From Myxococcales bacterium 68-20 (lineage in GTDB: Bacteria > Myxococcota_A > Polyangia > Polyangiales > Polyangiaceae), in contig MKVQ01000041.1 in NCBI GenBank assembly GCA_001899635.1, positions 124,001 through 188,000 on the forward strand: a stretch of DNA of 64,000 bases, written 5' to 3'. The position numbers were made by a program, and so were the translations under genes. The notes under the pieces are model-generated. The model did no database searches and was not told the origin of the DNA. It was given only the letters and a program-made list of their open reading frames with translations. How positions within the stretch are numbered: position 1 is the stretch's first letter; every line of letters starts with the position of its first letter. Of this stretch, positions 1 through 7,585 are shown piece after piece.

Positions 1-813
1 TTCATCGGCCGGCGCCTCTTCGGCCACGGCCACGCGTCGTCGCACACCGATGCGGAGAGCAAGAAGCTCGGCGTACGCGCGGTCCTGTCGAAGCAGAAGG
101 CGGAGGCTCGTCGCCCGACGCACTTCGAGCACCTCCCGAGCGAGTACCGCAAGTGGCTCGGTCAGATCCGCGAGGAGCCGCTCGTCGCGGGCAGCGCATA
201 CGTGCATCCGGCCGCCACCCTCATCGGCCGCGTCGTCGTCGGCGATCGCGCCCATATCGCTGCCGACACCTCGGTTCGCGCGGACGAGGGCTCGCCGTTC
301 CACATCGGCCCGAACACGAACATCCAGGACGGCGTCGTCCTCCACGCGCTCAAGGACAAGCACGTGATGGTCGCGGGCGAGCCCTGGGCGATCTACGTCG
401 GTAAGAACGTCTCGATCGCGCACGACGCGCTGGTGCACGGCCCCTGTTACATCGGCGACGAGACGTTCGTCGGATTCAAGGCCGTCGTGCACGACTCGGT
501 CGTCGGAGCGCACTGTTTCGTCGGCATCGGCGCCGTCGTGGTCGGAGTCGAGATCCCGGACGGACGCTTCGTCCCGCACGGGCGCATCGTCGACAGCGCC
601 GACGCGGTCGACGCCCTGCCGCTCGTCAGCGAGTCACACAAGGAATTCAACGAGGACGTCGTCGAGGTCAACCGCGGGCTCGCGGTCGCCTACCACGCGC
701 GTGATCGCGAGCGCGTCGGACATCGCCGCCCGAACGGCGAGGCCGACGACGTCACACGTCCCCCGGCCTGGGACGCGCGCTGGGCCACCGAGCTTCCGAA
801 GGAGAGGTTCTGA
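1..813 (+). CDS. Gamma-class carbonic anhydrase, CcmM-like (5' partial)
   Basis: The frame is open from base 1, so the start lies outside the window; 270 residues are visible. From about visible residue 68 the protein is a left-handed beta-helix built of hexapeptide repeats, closely resembling the N-terminal domain of carboxysomal CcmM. The zinc triad is present: the His of LHAL (about 115) and both His of IAHDALVHG (about 141 and 146), with the Gln of NIQD and the Arg of SVRADEG in family positions. It should therefore interconvert CO2 and bicarbonate. The first ~67 visible residues, which contain the stretch FEHLPSEYRKWL, are not part of the helix and I do not recognise them. The stop TGA overlaps the ATG of the next gene (TGATG), so the three genes 1-2664 are probably translationally coupled. 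Activity is inferred from the intact triad. Confidence 0.85.
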   Translation, partial: FIGRRLFGHGHASSHTDAESKKLGVRAVLSKQKAEARRPTHFEHLPSEYRKWLGQIREEPLVAGSAYVHPAATLIGRVVVGDRAHIAADTSVRADEGSPFHIGPNTNIQDGVVLHALKDKHVMVAGEPWAIYVGKNVSIAHDALVHGPCYIGDETFVGFKAVVHDSVVGAHCFVGIGAVVVGVEIPDGRFVPHGRIVDSADAVDALPLVSESHKEFNEDVVEVNRGLAVAYHARDRERVGHRRPNGEADDVTRPPAWDARWATELPKERF

Positions 814-1742
814 TGATCGAGATCGGTGTCGCAGCGGGGCTCGCGCTCTACTGCATCTACGCCTTCTATCGATGCAGCTTCCGCGTGGAGGAAGGCCACC
901 TCGCCGTCCTCGTCGCCTTCGGCAAGGCGGCGACGCACGACGGCCAGCGCCGGCTGAAGACCTACGGTCCCGGCATCCACTGGAAGAAGCCGTGGGAGCG
1001 CGCGGTGATCGTCTCGATGAAGGAGCAGACGCTCGACCTCAACCGCGAGGAAGGCGGCGGCAGCGCGATGGCCGACGACGGGACGATCCTCCGTCTCGAC
1101 TCGTTCGTCCGCTACGTGCCGGTGCAGAGCGAGCTCTACGAGTTCATGTTCGGGCTCGAGCGCCCGCTCGATCACATCACCGGCCTCTTCACCTGCCTGC
1201 TCCGGAACGAGATCGCCAACTTCCGCGGTAGCGAACCGGAGGTGGCGGGCGCGAAGGCCGCCAGCCTCGCGACCCGCTTCGACTTCGCGAGCCAGGCCGG
1301 CTCCTACGCTCTCATCCGCCAGCAGCGGCGACTCCTCAACGAACGGATCGAGTCGTTTTGCAGGCTGAAGATCGACGACCGATACGGCGTCCGCTTCAAC
1401 GCCGTCGACCTCGCCGACATCTTGCCTCCCGACGAGCTCGCGGACGCGCTCAACGCCGTCATCCAGGCACGCAGCGAGGCCGACGCCCTGCTCCATCGCG
1501 CGGAGGCGGAGTGCCAGCAGCGGATCGTCGCCGCCGAGCGCGGCGTCAGCGTCGCGACCGCACGCGCGCAGGCGATCGAGACGGAGATCCGGGCGCTCTG
1601 CGCCTTCCTCGACGACCTCGACGAGAAGGCCGTGCTCGAGGCTTACGTCGCACGACGTCGGGCGGAGGTGACGAGCGAGTCGCGCACGCTCTTCGTCAAG
1701 GAGCCCGCAACGAACGGCAAGCGCGTCGAGAGTGGAGCCTGA
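813..1742 (+). CDS. SPFH/band-7 domain membrane protein A
   Basis: This 309-residue protein has one N-terminal membrane segment (about residues 3-20). An SPFH (stomatin/prohibitin/flotillin/HflK) domain follows, recognisable by the FRVEEGHLAVLVAFGK entry strand and the YGPGIHWKKPW turn. The region after about residue 210 is rich in Ala, Glu and Arg and probably helical or coiled-coil, as expected of oligomerising SPFH proteins. Family members form large membrane-associated rings that scaffold proteases or transporters. The ATG overlaps the preceding carbonic anhydrase stop by one base, and the next SPFH gene starts 1 bp downstream. The partner is unknown, but the fixed context suggests a membrane platform for the carbonic anhydrase (inference). 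Confidence 0.82.
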   Translation: MIEIGVAAGLALYCIYAFYRCSFRVEEGHLAVLVAFGKAATHDGQRRLKTYGPGIHWKKPWERAVIVSMKEQTLDLNREEGGGSAMADDGTILRLDSFVRYVPVQSELYEFMFGLERPLDHITGLFTCLLRNEIANFRGSEPEVAGAKAASLATRFDFASQAGSYALIRQQRRLLNERIESFCRLKIDDRYGVRFNAVDLADILPPDELADALNAVIQARSEADALLHRAEAECQQRIVAAERGVSVATARAQAIETEIRALCAFLDDLDEKAVLEAYVARRRAEVTSESRTLFVKEPATNGKRVESGA

Positions 1743-1743
1743 G

Positions 1744-2664
1744 ATGAACCCCGAGATCCTGCGACTCGTCATCGGCATCACCATCGGTCTCGCGCTCGTT
1801 CCGCTGGTCGTGGCCCTCGTGAAGGGGACCACGATCACGGTGGAGGACGAGGAGGCCGTCCTCGTCACGAGCTTCGGCAAGCTCGTGAGCACGTACGACG
1901 CCCCTGGCCTTCACTTCGTCCCCGCGAAGCTGATGCCGTGGGTGAAGACCTCGCACGTGTCGCTCCGTCGCGACTTCCGGCACTTCAAGAACGTCCACGT
2001 CAACGACGCGCGCGGCACGACGGTCATCGTCGACCTCTGGGTGGAGCTCCGCGTCGCCGATCCGGCTAAGGCGATGTTCTCGGTGAGCGACTGGGATCAC
2101 GCCCTCCAGAACCTCGTCTCGCACGCGGCGACCTCGATCCTCGGCAGCCGCCAGTTCCGCGAGATCCTCTGCGACCGCACCGAGCTCAGCGAGCTGCTCG
2201 CGAAGGACATCGCTGCGGAGACGGACTCGTGGGGCCTCGCGATCGAGCTCGTCTTCATCCGGAACGTGAGCCTCCTTCCCGAGGTCTCGCGCCAGATGTT
2301 CGAGACGATCGCCGCGCGCCTCGAGCGCGCGAAGGCCGACGTGGCCGAGAACGGACGCCTCGACGTCGCGCAGCTCGAAGCCGACACCGCGATGCGCGTC
2401 GCGTCCCTCGTCGCCGAGGCGAAGGGCCAATACCCCGCCGCCGTCGGACGCGCCCTTGCGGACATCAAGACGGCGCGACCGAAGGTCTTCGCGGCGTACA
2501 ACGAGCTCTACGAGCTTTCACTCGTGCGCCCCCACCGGACGATCTCGTTCCGTGGCTTCGCCGACGGCGAACTGCGCGCCGCGGAGGCCGCGATGGTGCA
2601 GCTCGACGGAGGCCATGGCGCGAGCCTCCCGGCCCGCGCCGACGCGCTGGTGAAGCGAAGCTGA
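1744..2664 (+). CDS. SPFH/band-7 domain membrane protein B
   Basis: I place the start at ATG 1744, with GGAG at 1734-1737; a GTG at 1732 would add four residues. The protein has 306 residues: an N-terminal membrane helix (about 7-25), then an SPFH domain beginning VEDEEAVLVTSFGKLV, with APGLHFVPAKLMPW matching the family turn. An Ala/Glu-rich helical tail follows (about 190-290). It is a paralogue of the gene upstream, and the two are likely to hetero-oligomerise as HflK/HflC do. No protease gene adjoins them, so an HflKC role is not indicated. This is the last gene of the run that starts with the carbonic anhydrase. Confidence 0.82.
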   Translation: MNPEILRLVIGITIGLALVPLVVALVKGTTITVEDEEAVLVTSFGKLVSTYDAPGLHFVPAKLMPWVKTSHVSLRRDFRHFKNVHVNDARGTTVIVDLWVELRVADPAKAMFSVSDWDHALQNLVSHAATSILGSRQFREILCDRTELSELLAKDIAAETDSWGLAIELVFIRNVSLLPEVSRQMFETIAARLERAKADVAENGRLDVAQLEADTAMRVASLVAEAKGQYPAAVGRALADIKTARPKVFAAYNELYELSLVRPHRTISFRGFADGELRAAEAAMVQLDGGHGASLPARADALVKRS

Positions 2665-2971
2665 TCGCTCGCTTCGCGACGGCGCACGGAGGGGGCGTCG
2701 CCCGCAGACGAAGCGCCGGGGACGGGAGCGACGGCGGTGGAGCCTGCCGCCCGCCTCGTCCCCTTCGCTTGGTCGTGCCCTCGGTGCGAGCGGTTGCCGC
2801 TGACTGCCGTCCTCTGATCGCTGGCAGACCATGGACCTTCATTCCCCCAGGGCCAGGCGTCCGATCCGCGTAGGTGCGTGGAGCTGATGCCGGATCGACG
2901 CAGAAATCCGCCACCTCGCCCCTCCGGCGCGCTGGCCACGGATCTTGCATGACCCGACCCAGGGTCGAGCC
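2665..2971. other. Intergenic region with inverted repeats
   Basis: No convincing gene is seen. Just after the SPFH stop, imperfect nested complementary arms (CGCTTC near 2670 with GAAGCG near 2718, and GCGACG with CGTCGC inside) could fold into a terminator-like hairpin. A short CGACCC-A-GGGTCG inverted repeat lies a few bases before the zinc-ribbon gene and could be an operator. Neither has a clear T-run. Confidence 0.35.
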
Positions 2972-3985
2972 ATGGAAGTCAGCTGTCCTGCATGCGCGGC
3001 GCGGTACACCGCCGATGACGAGAAGCTCCGAGGCAAGACCGCCCGGATGCGATGCAAGGCCTGCAACACGGTCTGGATGGTCTCCGGCTCGGGCGCATTT
3101 GCAGCCCCCGCCGCGATGGCACACGCGCCGATCGAGCACGAGTCGTCGAGCAAGCGTGCGGCGGTGGTCAGGCGAGGCAGCGAGCGCGAGAAGCGTGATC
3201 TCTTCGCCGCGCGCGAGACGGACTACGGCTCGGTCAAGCAGACCCTCCGTCCGGCCCCGTCGTTCGGATTCACCGGCGGCGGCGGCGTCGGCGCGCGCAA
3301 CGAGAACTCGGTTCTCTTCCGCGTCGATCAGCTCGTCGGACCTTCCCGCGTGAACACGCCCGAGCCGACGAGGTCTCCGGCGATCGCGAGCCAATCCGGT
3401 CCGCTCCCGCTCGGCGGTGACGACGAGGGGATCATCGACCTCAATGCGCTCGCGAGCGTGCCGCCTCGAGGGGTCGGCATGCCGATCGCGCCGCTCTTCA
3501 GCGAGCCGCCGGGCGTCGCCGTCGACGTCCACGACTCCGCTCGGCGCCCGGTGGTGAAGCGGTCGAACAAGCTTCCGCTCATCGGCGGTCTCGCAGCTGC
3601 CGCCGCGTTCGTTCTCCTCGCCGGCTTCGGGATCTCACTCGCCTTCAAGGGCGAGGAGCCGGTCAAGCACACCGCTGCGCTCGTCGCTCCGACCCCGGCC
3701 ACGGTGGAGGCTCCTCCGCCGAAGGTCGAGCCCGCGCCGACCGCGGAGGCCGTGGCGACGGCCGACGACTCTTCGAGCCACGCCGACCACGCGACCGACG
3801 CGAAGCCCGCCAAGGCCAAGCGCGGCAAGGCCGGTACGGCCGCGAAAGGCAAGGCCACGAAGGGTCCGATCACGAGCAAGTCGCCGGCCCCGGCCCCGAA
3901 GCCCGTGAAGGCTGCCGATCCGTGCGGCTGCAAGGGCGACTTCAACTGCATCCTCGCCTGCACGGCCGGTCGCGGAAAGAAGTGA
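2972..3985 (+). CDS. Zinc-ribbon (MJ0042-type) single-pass membrane protein
   Basis: I chose ATG 2972 over an upstream in-frame TTG at 2945 because the zinc ribbon begins right after it. The 337-residue protein starts with an MJ0042-type ribbon with two CxxC pairs (Cys5/Cys8 and Cys28/Cys31). A long low-complexity linker, one membrane helix (about 203-225) and an Ala/Pro/Lys-rich segment follow. The last 20 residues contain four Cys (CGC, then CILAC). In myxobacteria, N-terminal ribbons of this type occur in membrane proteins such as the gliding protein GltJ, but there is no GYF or TonB-like part here, so I do not equate them. The topology would leave the ribbon cytoplasmic and the Cys tail outside. 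Function unknown. Confidence 0.8.
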   Translation: MEVSCPACAARYTADDEKLRGKTARMRCKACNTVWMVSGSGAFAAPAAMAHAPIEHESSSKRAAVVRRGSEREKRDLFAARETDYGSVKQTLRPAPSFGFTGGGGVGARNENSVLFRVDQLVGPSRVNTPEPTRSPAIASQSGPLPLGGDDEGIIDLNALASVPPRGVGMPIAPLFSEPPGVAVDVHDSARRPVVKRSNKLPLIGGLAAAAAFVLLAGFGISLAFKGEEPVKHTAALVAPTPATVEAPPPKVEPAPTAEAVATADDSSSHADHATDAKPAKAKRGKAGTAAKGKATKGPITSKSPAPAPKPVKAADPCGCKGDFNCILACTAGRGKK

Positions 3986-4133
3986 CGGGCGAGGCGCAAC
4001 TCGATTGCGCCGACATTGAATCGCAAGAGGCGATCGAATCACGGCGCCTTGACCGGAGAGCGCTGAAAGCACCGCCGCGAGTGACATGTTAAGCTTCCTC
4101 GTCCGTCCCACGGGGGCGATTGGGGGAAAGCAC

Positions 4134-5042
4134 ATGACCGCGCGATACCTTGCGCGATACCTTGCCTGGCCGCTCGTCTCCGCAACACTCTCGTTCGCCG
4201 GCGGAGTCGACGCCGGGACGACGGCAAAAGCGGAGAGATTCGTCCTCGAGATCGGCGGCGCTCGCGTCGAGGCCGACGAAGCGATCGTGAACGAGAAGCT
4301 CGGCGAGCGGGATCCACTCGTGCAGAAAGCGACCGGCGGCGGGCAGGAGGAGATCACGCTGCGCGGCGGCGCGGCGATGGCGAAGGACGTCTCCAAGCTC
4401 CTGGACGAAGCCTTCACGAAGGAGTGCGCGCGGCGCGTCGACGGAAGCCTCGTCTTCGCCGACAAGGACTACGTGGAGCTCTCGCGACTCACGTTCTCGT
4501 GGGGCGTCGTCACCGAGGTCTCTCTCCCCGCGCTCGATGCAAAGGCCAGGGACGCCGCATCGGTGACGCTCAAGGTCCAGCCGCAATATCCGCGACGCAT
4601 CGTGCAGCACGCCGAGAAGGTCACCCGGCCGGCGACCGGAACGGCATGGTCTCGCTCCTCGTTCAAACTCTCGATCGACGGGCTCGATGGCGCGCTCAAG
4701 TCGGTGAAGGAAGTCGGCGAGCTGCGCGTCGCGCAGGTGCCGAACGCGAGCAATCCGATTCAGTGCGCAACCACCACGATCTCGGACCTCACTTTCACGA
4801 TTCCATCCACGGACGCGGGCGGGCTCGCCGCATGGAAAGACCGCGCGGCCGTCCGCGGATCGCTCGACTACCTCGCCGCCGACGGCGCCGTGATGAAGGT
4901 CAGGCTCAACGGGTTGAAGAAGAAGTCGATCACGACGGACGGTGCGCTCACGAAGGTGACCGCGTCCGTGGACGCCGTCGTGTTCGGGCAAGCCGCCTCC
5001 TCGAAGGCGAGCTCGCCCCCGGGCGCTCCGCCGGCGAAGTGA
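4134..5042 (+). CDS. Exported protein with two tail-tube-like halves
   Basis: Start ATG 4134 follows a good GGGGGAAAG site at 4122-4130. The first ~30 residues look like a signal peptide (two Arg near the start, a hydrophobic core, Gly/Ala at the end). Of the 302 residues, the first half (about 38-165) carries the pattern of T4 gp19-type phage/injection-system tail-tube proteins: an ITLRGG strand, RVDGSLVFADKD, then LDAKARDAASVTLKVQP. The second half (about 180-290) begins FKLSIDGLDG and ends with a comparable strand pattern, suggesting an internal duplication of the fold. No sheath, baseplate or other tail gene is nearby. A normal tail tube is cytoplasmic, so a signal peptide is odd. The fold call is by pattern only. 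Confidence 0.6.
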   Translation: MTARYLARYLAWPLVSATLSFAGGVDAGTTAKAERFVLEIGGARVEADEAIVNEKLGERDPLVQKATGGGQEEITLRGGAAMAKDVSKLLDEAFTKECARRVDGSLVFADKDYVELSRLTFSWGVVTEVSLPALDAKARDAASVTLKVQPQYPRRIVQHAEKVTRPATGTAWSRSSFKLSIDGLDGALKSVKEVGELRVAQVPNASNPIQCATTTISDLTFTIPSTDAGGLAAWKDRAAVRGSLDYLAADGAVMKVRLNGLKKKSITTDGALTKVTASVDAVVFGQAASSKASSPPGAPPAK

Positions 5043-5078
5043 GCCCGGGCCCGCCATCGCGAGACGGCGGGCCCGGCT
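5042..5078. terminator. Bidirectional hairpin between convergent genes
   Basis: GGGCCCGCC (5047-5055) and GGCGGGCCC (5066-5074) form a perfect 9-bp stem with a 10-nt loop. AGCC (5042-5045) and GGCT (5075-5078) extend it past one bulged C. It starts at the stop codon of the tail-tube-like gene and separates it from a convergent minus-strand gene. There is no T-run on either side. Confidence 0.6.
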
Positions 5079-5092
5079 GGGTAAGCCGTCGG

Positions 5093-5704
5093 TCACTCGC
5101 GATCGATCGGGACGGACAGCACGCGGACCTGCGCGTCGGTGGTGTTGGCCGCGGCGCGCGCGGCTGCGTCGACGAACTTCCCGATCGCGGCGGGAGTCCC
5201 GAGGACGATGCGGATCTCGCGCGCATCCTCGAGCGCCCGCGCCGAGCCCGTCAGTCGAATCGCGCCGGCGGGCGCGATCTCGACCTTCGCATCGAGCGGC
5301 ACCGCCTCCGAGCTGGGCGTGCTGAACGTGAAGGCATAGGCGACGACCGGCTCCTCCGGCTGCGCCGCCGGGCGGAGGACCAGCTCGAAACGTGCGCCTC
5401 TCCCCGCGCTCTTCGCGAGGCGAAGGTGCGTCTCCGATACTGCAGAGCCGCCCGCCGGCGCGCCGGTCGCCGCCACCGTGTAGTCCGGGAGAGGGGGACC
5501 GTTCGGGCCACGCTGCCCGATCACGTAGACGAGCATCGCGCCCGCAAGCGCGAGCGGGCCGGCCACCGTGATCAGACGACGCTTCCAGGCGCCCGCGCCG
5601 TTGCTCGCCGCCGGGGCCTTCGCAGCGGCCTTCGACGGCGCCGCACCCTTCTGCTCTCCGGGCGCATTCACGTTCGCGCGCGGGAGGGACTCGTCCTCGG
5701 TCAT
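5093..5704 (-). CDS. Single-pass membrane protein of unknown function
   Basis: A 203-residue protein. An Ala/Pro/Lys-rich cytoplasmic N-terminus (about 1-40) precedes one membrane helix (about 43-62), followed by a ~140-residue extracytoplasmic domain rich in small residues and beta-prone segments such as FELVLRPAA and AYAFTF. I recognise no family. It stands alone, 101 bp downstream of the methyltransferase gene on the same strand and convergent with the tail-tube-like gene. It might be a sensor or an accessory of an envelope process, but nothing in the sequence decides this. Confidence 0.65.
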   Translation of the reverse strand: MTEDESLPRANVNAPGEQKGAAPSKAAAKAPAASNGAGAWKRRLITVAGPLALAGAMLVYVIGQRGPNGPPLPDYTVAATGAPAGGSAVSETHLRLAKSAGRGARFELVLRPAAQPEEPVVAYAFTFSTPSSEAVPLDAKVEIAPAGAIRLTGSARALEDAREIRIVLGTPAAIGKFVDAAARAAANTTDAQVRVLSVPIDRE

Positions 5705-5805
5705 GTCGTCTCCTCGGGTTCCTCTGCTCTCGCCTCTCTACTCCCTTCTCCACCCCGGCAGGAAGCGGGAGACGGAAGCGAGCGTCAGGCAAGGTCGAGC
5801 GAGCG

Positions 5806-6609
5806 TCAGCGACGACGAAGGGCGCGGGTCGCCTCGTGCAGCGCGATCCCGCTCGCAACGGCGACGTTGAGCGAGTCGAGCCCCGGCGCCATGTCGATGC
5901 GAACTCGGCGGGCGCGCGCCAGCACGTGCTCCGGAAGGCCCGGCCCTTCGGTGCCGAGGAGGAGCGCGCGCGGCGCAGGCGGGAGCGAGTCGATCGTCTC
6001 GTCACCGCGCGGCGTGAGCGCGATCGGCTCGATGTTCGCGTTCGCGAGGACCTCGAACATCTCGTCCACCGACGCGCAGCGCGCGAACGGTACGACGAGC
6101 GCGGCGCCGGCCGAGACGCGGATCGCCTTGCGATAGAGCGGGTCGCAGCTCGAAGGGTCGAGGAGGACGCCGTCGGCACCGAAGGCGGCGGCGTTGCGGA
6201 AGATGCTCCCGACGTTGTCGTGGTTCGTGAGCCCGACGAGCGCCACGAGCACGGTCGCCCCGCGCGCGAGCTTGGCGGGCGCGATGGGCTGCCCCCGCTC
6301 ACCGAGCGCGAGCACGCCACGATGGATCGAGAAGCCGACCACGCCGTCCATCACGTCCTGCGGTACGACGTACGCCGGCACGTCCTCCGGGAGGGCAGCG
6401 AGCACGTCCTTCACCGCCTCGACGCGCCGCTTCTCGAGGAGCAGCGATCGAACGGCGAACCTGCTCCGCGACACGAGCACGCGAACGACGACCTCGCCCT
6501 CGGCGACGAACAGTCCTTCGCGGCCGATGAGATCGCGCTCGCGCATCGCCGTATACGGCTGGAGCCCGGGATGCTCCGCGCTGCCCGTGGGGACGATGCG
6601 CGCGGCCAT
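5806..6609 (-). CDS. TrmH/SpoU-family 2'-O-ribose RNA methyltransferase
   Basis: A 267-residue SPOUT methyltransferase that should transfer a methyl from SAM to a ribose 2'-hydroxyl of tRNA or rRNA. The three SpoU motifs are present: motif 1 NVGSIFRNAAAFG (about 132-144, with the catalytic Arg), motif 2 LLGTEGPGLP, and motif 3 LDSLNVAVASGIALHE near the end, which form the trefoil-knot cofactor site. The N-terminal ~100 residues form the usual RNA-binding extension. The ATG overlaps the stop of the upstream cupin gene by one base, so the pair is probably coupled. The RNA target cannot be told from sequence. Confidence 0.88.
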   Translation of the reverse strand: MAARIVPTGSAEHPGLQPYTAMRERDLIGREGLFVAEGEVVVRVLVSRSRFAVRSLLLEKRRVEAVKDVLAALPEDVPAYVVPQDVMDGVVGFSIHRGVLALGERGQPIAPAKLARGATVLVALVGLTNHDNVGSIFRNAAAFGADGVLLDPSSCDPLYRKAIRVSAGAALVVPFARCASVDEMFEVLANANIEPIALTPRGDETIDSLPPAPRALLLGTEGPGLPEHVLARARRVRIDMAPGLDSLNVAVASGIALHEATRALRRR

Positions 6610-7163
6610 CAGGGCTCGATCGGCTCGGCCGCCGGAGCGGTCTCACGCGTGAGCCGCTTCACGATCTCGACGTGATCCGGCAAGAGCTGGAGCATCTCTT
6701 CGCGCGAAGGCATCTCGAAGTCCGCGAAGTCGAAGCCCGGCGAAACGGTGCATCCGCAGAGCGCCCATCGCGGGCCGAGCGGCACGGCCGCCTGCCACGC
6801 GCCCGCCGGCACGACGTGCTGCGGTCGCTGCCCCCGAGCGAGATCGCGACCGAGGATGAATGTCTGGTGCACACGCCCCTCGAGGACGTGGAGCTCGACC
6901 GGATCGCCGTCGTAGTGGTGCCAGACCTCGTCCGAGGCGACGCGATGAAGCGCCGAGAATGCTCCGGCCGGTAGGAGGAAGTAGATCGACGTCGACGCCG
7001 AGCGCGGCGCGCCGTGAGGCAGGCCGCCGAGGACGAGCGGCGATCGCCACGTCTCCCGGAACCATCCGCCCTCCGGATGCGGAGCGAGCCCGAGGAGCTC
7101 GACGAGCTTCGCCGCCTCGGGATCGAGCTCGTTGGTGAGTCGCTGCGCCTCTCGATCGACCAT
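6609..7163 (-). CDS. DUF985-type cupin protein
   Basis: A 184-residue protein starting at ATG 7163. It matches the cupin_5/DUF985 family: PHPEGGWFRETWRS near the start, IYFLLPAGAFSALHRVASDE, then WHHYDGDPVELHVL, and a Pro/Gly-rich final strand region around LGPRWALCGCTVSPGFDF. Metal-type His/Glu side chains sit in the first cupin motif. Members are small beta-barrels with no firmly known general reaction; some resemble sugar-processing or storage cupins. It is coupled by a one-base overlap to the RNA methyltransferase downstream. Confidence 0.85.
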   Translation of the reverse strand: MVDREAQRLTNELDPEAAKLVELLGLAPHPEGGWFRETWRSPLVLGGLPHGAPRSASTSIYFLLPAGAFSALHRVASDEVWHHYDGDPVELHVLEGRVHQTFILGRDLARGQRPQHVVPAGAWQAAVPLGPRWALCGCTVSPGFDFADFEMPSREEMLQLLPDHVEIVKRLTRETAPAAEPIEP

Positions 7164-7176
7164 CGTCGTGCTCCCT

Positions 7177-7350
7177 CTACTCGATCTTCGCGGCGCACGC
7201 CGTCTCGAGACGCGCCTGCGCGGGCGGCGCCGCGCGCTCGCCGCCCGCATCCACCAGCGTGACCGCGAGGCGGTGCACGCAGACGACGTCGTTCCGGCAG
7301 TCGCTCCCCTCGGCCGCGCACGCGTGACCGCGCAAAGATCGAAGCGTCAT
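7177..7350 (-). CDS. Possible small Cys-rich protein
   Basis: A 57-codon frame starts at ATG 7350 and ends 13 bp before the cupin start on the same strand. It contains closely spaced cysteines (HACAAEGSDC, then DVVC) and a hydrophobic/acidic remainder, and its codons favour G/C in third position. No signal peptide or known domain is seen. It could be a small first gene of the cupin-methyltransferase run or the decayed end of something larger. Confidence 0.33.
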   Translation of the reverse strand: MTLRSLRGHACAAEGSDCRNDVVCVHRLAVTLVDAGGERAAPPAQARLETACAAKIE

Positions 7351-7585
7351 GAGCGCGACCGTATCACCGATCGCGACACACACCAGGCGAGCCCCGCCCC
7401 GCGCGTTCGTACACGCACGGCTCGCAGTGTGGGAGAAGGCGCTCAGCGACCTGCAGCGTCACCTCTCCACGCTCGGGCTCGACGATCCAAACGGTCCCGT
7501 CGATTTGAGGGTGATACCCCGCAATGTTCGCGCGACCATTTTGGCCGCATGGTCCGACGGCAGTCCACTGAGCTACTCTGCGTCC

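Noticed and set aside
813-2664. SPFH pair considered as HflK/HflC
   Set aside because: No FtsH or HflX nearby and the pair is coupled to a carbonic anhydrase; only the general family is supported.
2972-3985. Zinc-ribbon protein considered as gliding protein GltJ
   Set aside because: Lacks the GYF-type and TonB-like parts and the glt gene context.
4089-6320. 743-codon minus-strand frame spanning three genes
   Set aside because: It crosses a strong hairpin and genes on both strands; no domain.
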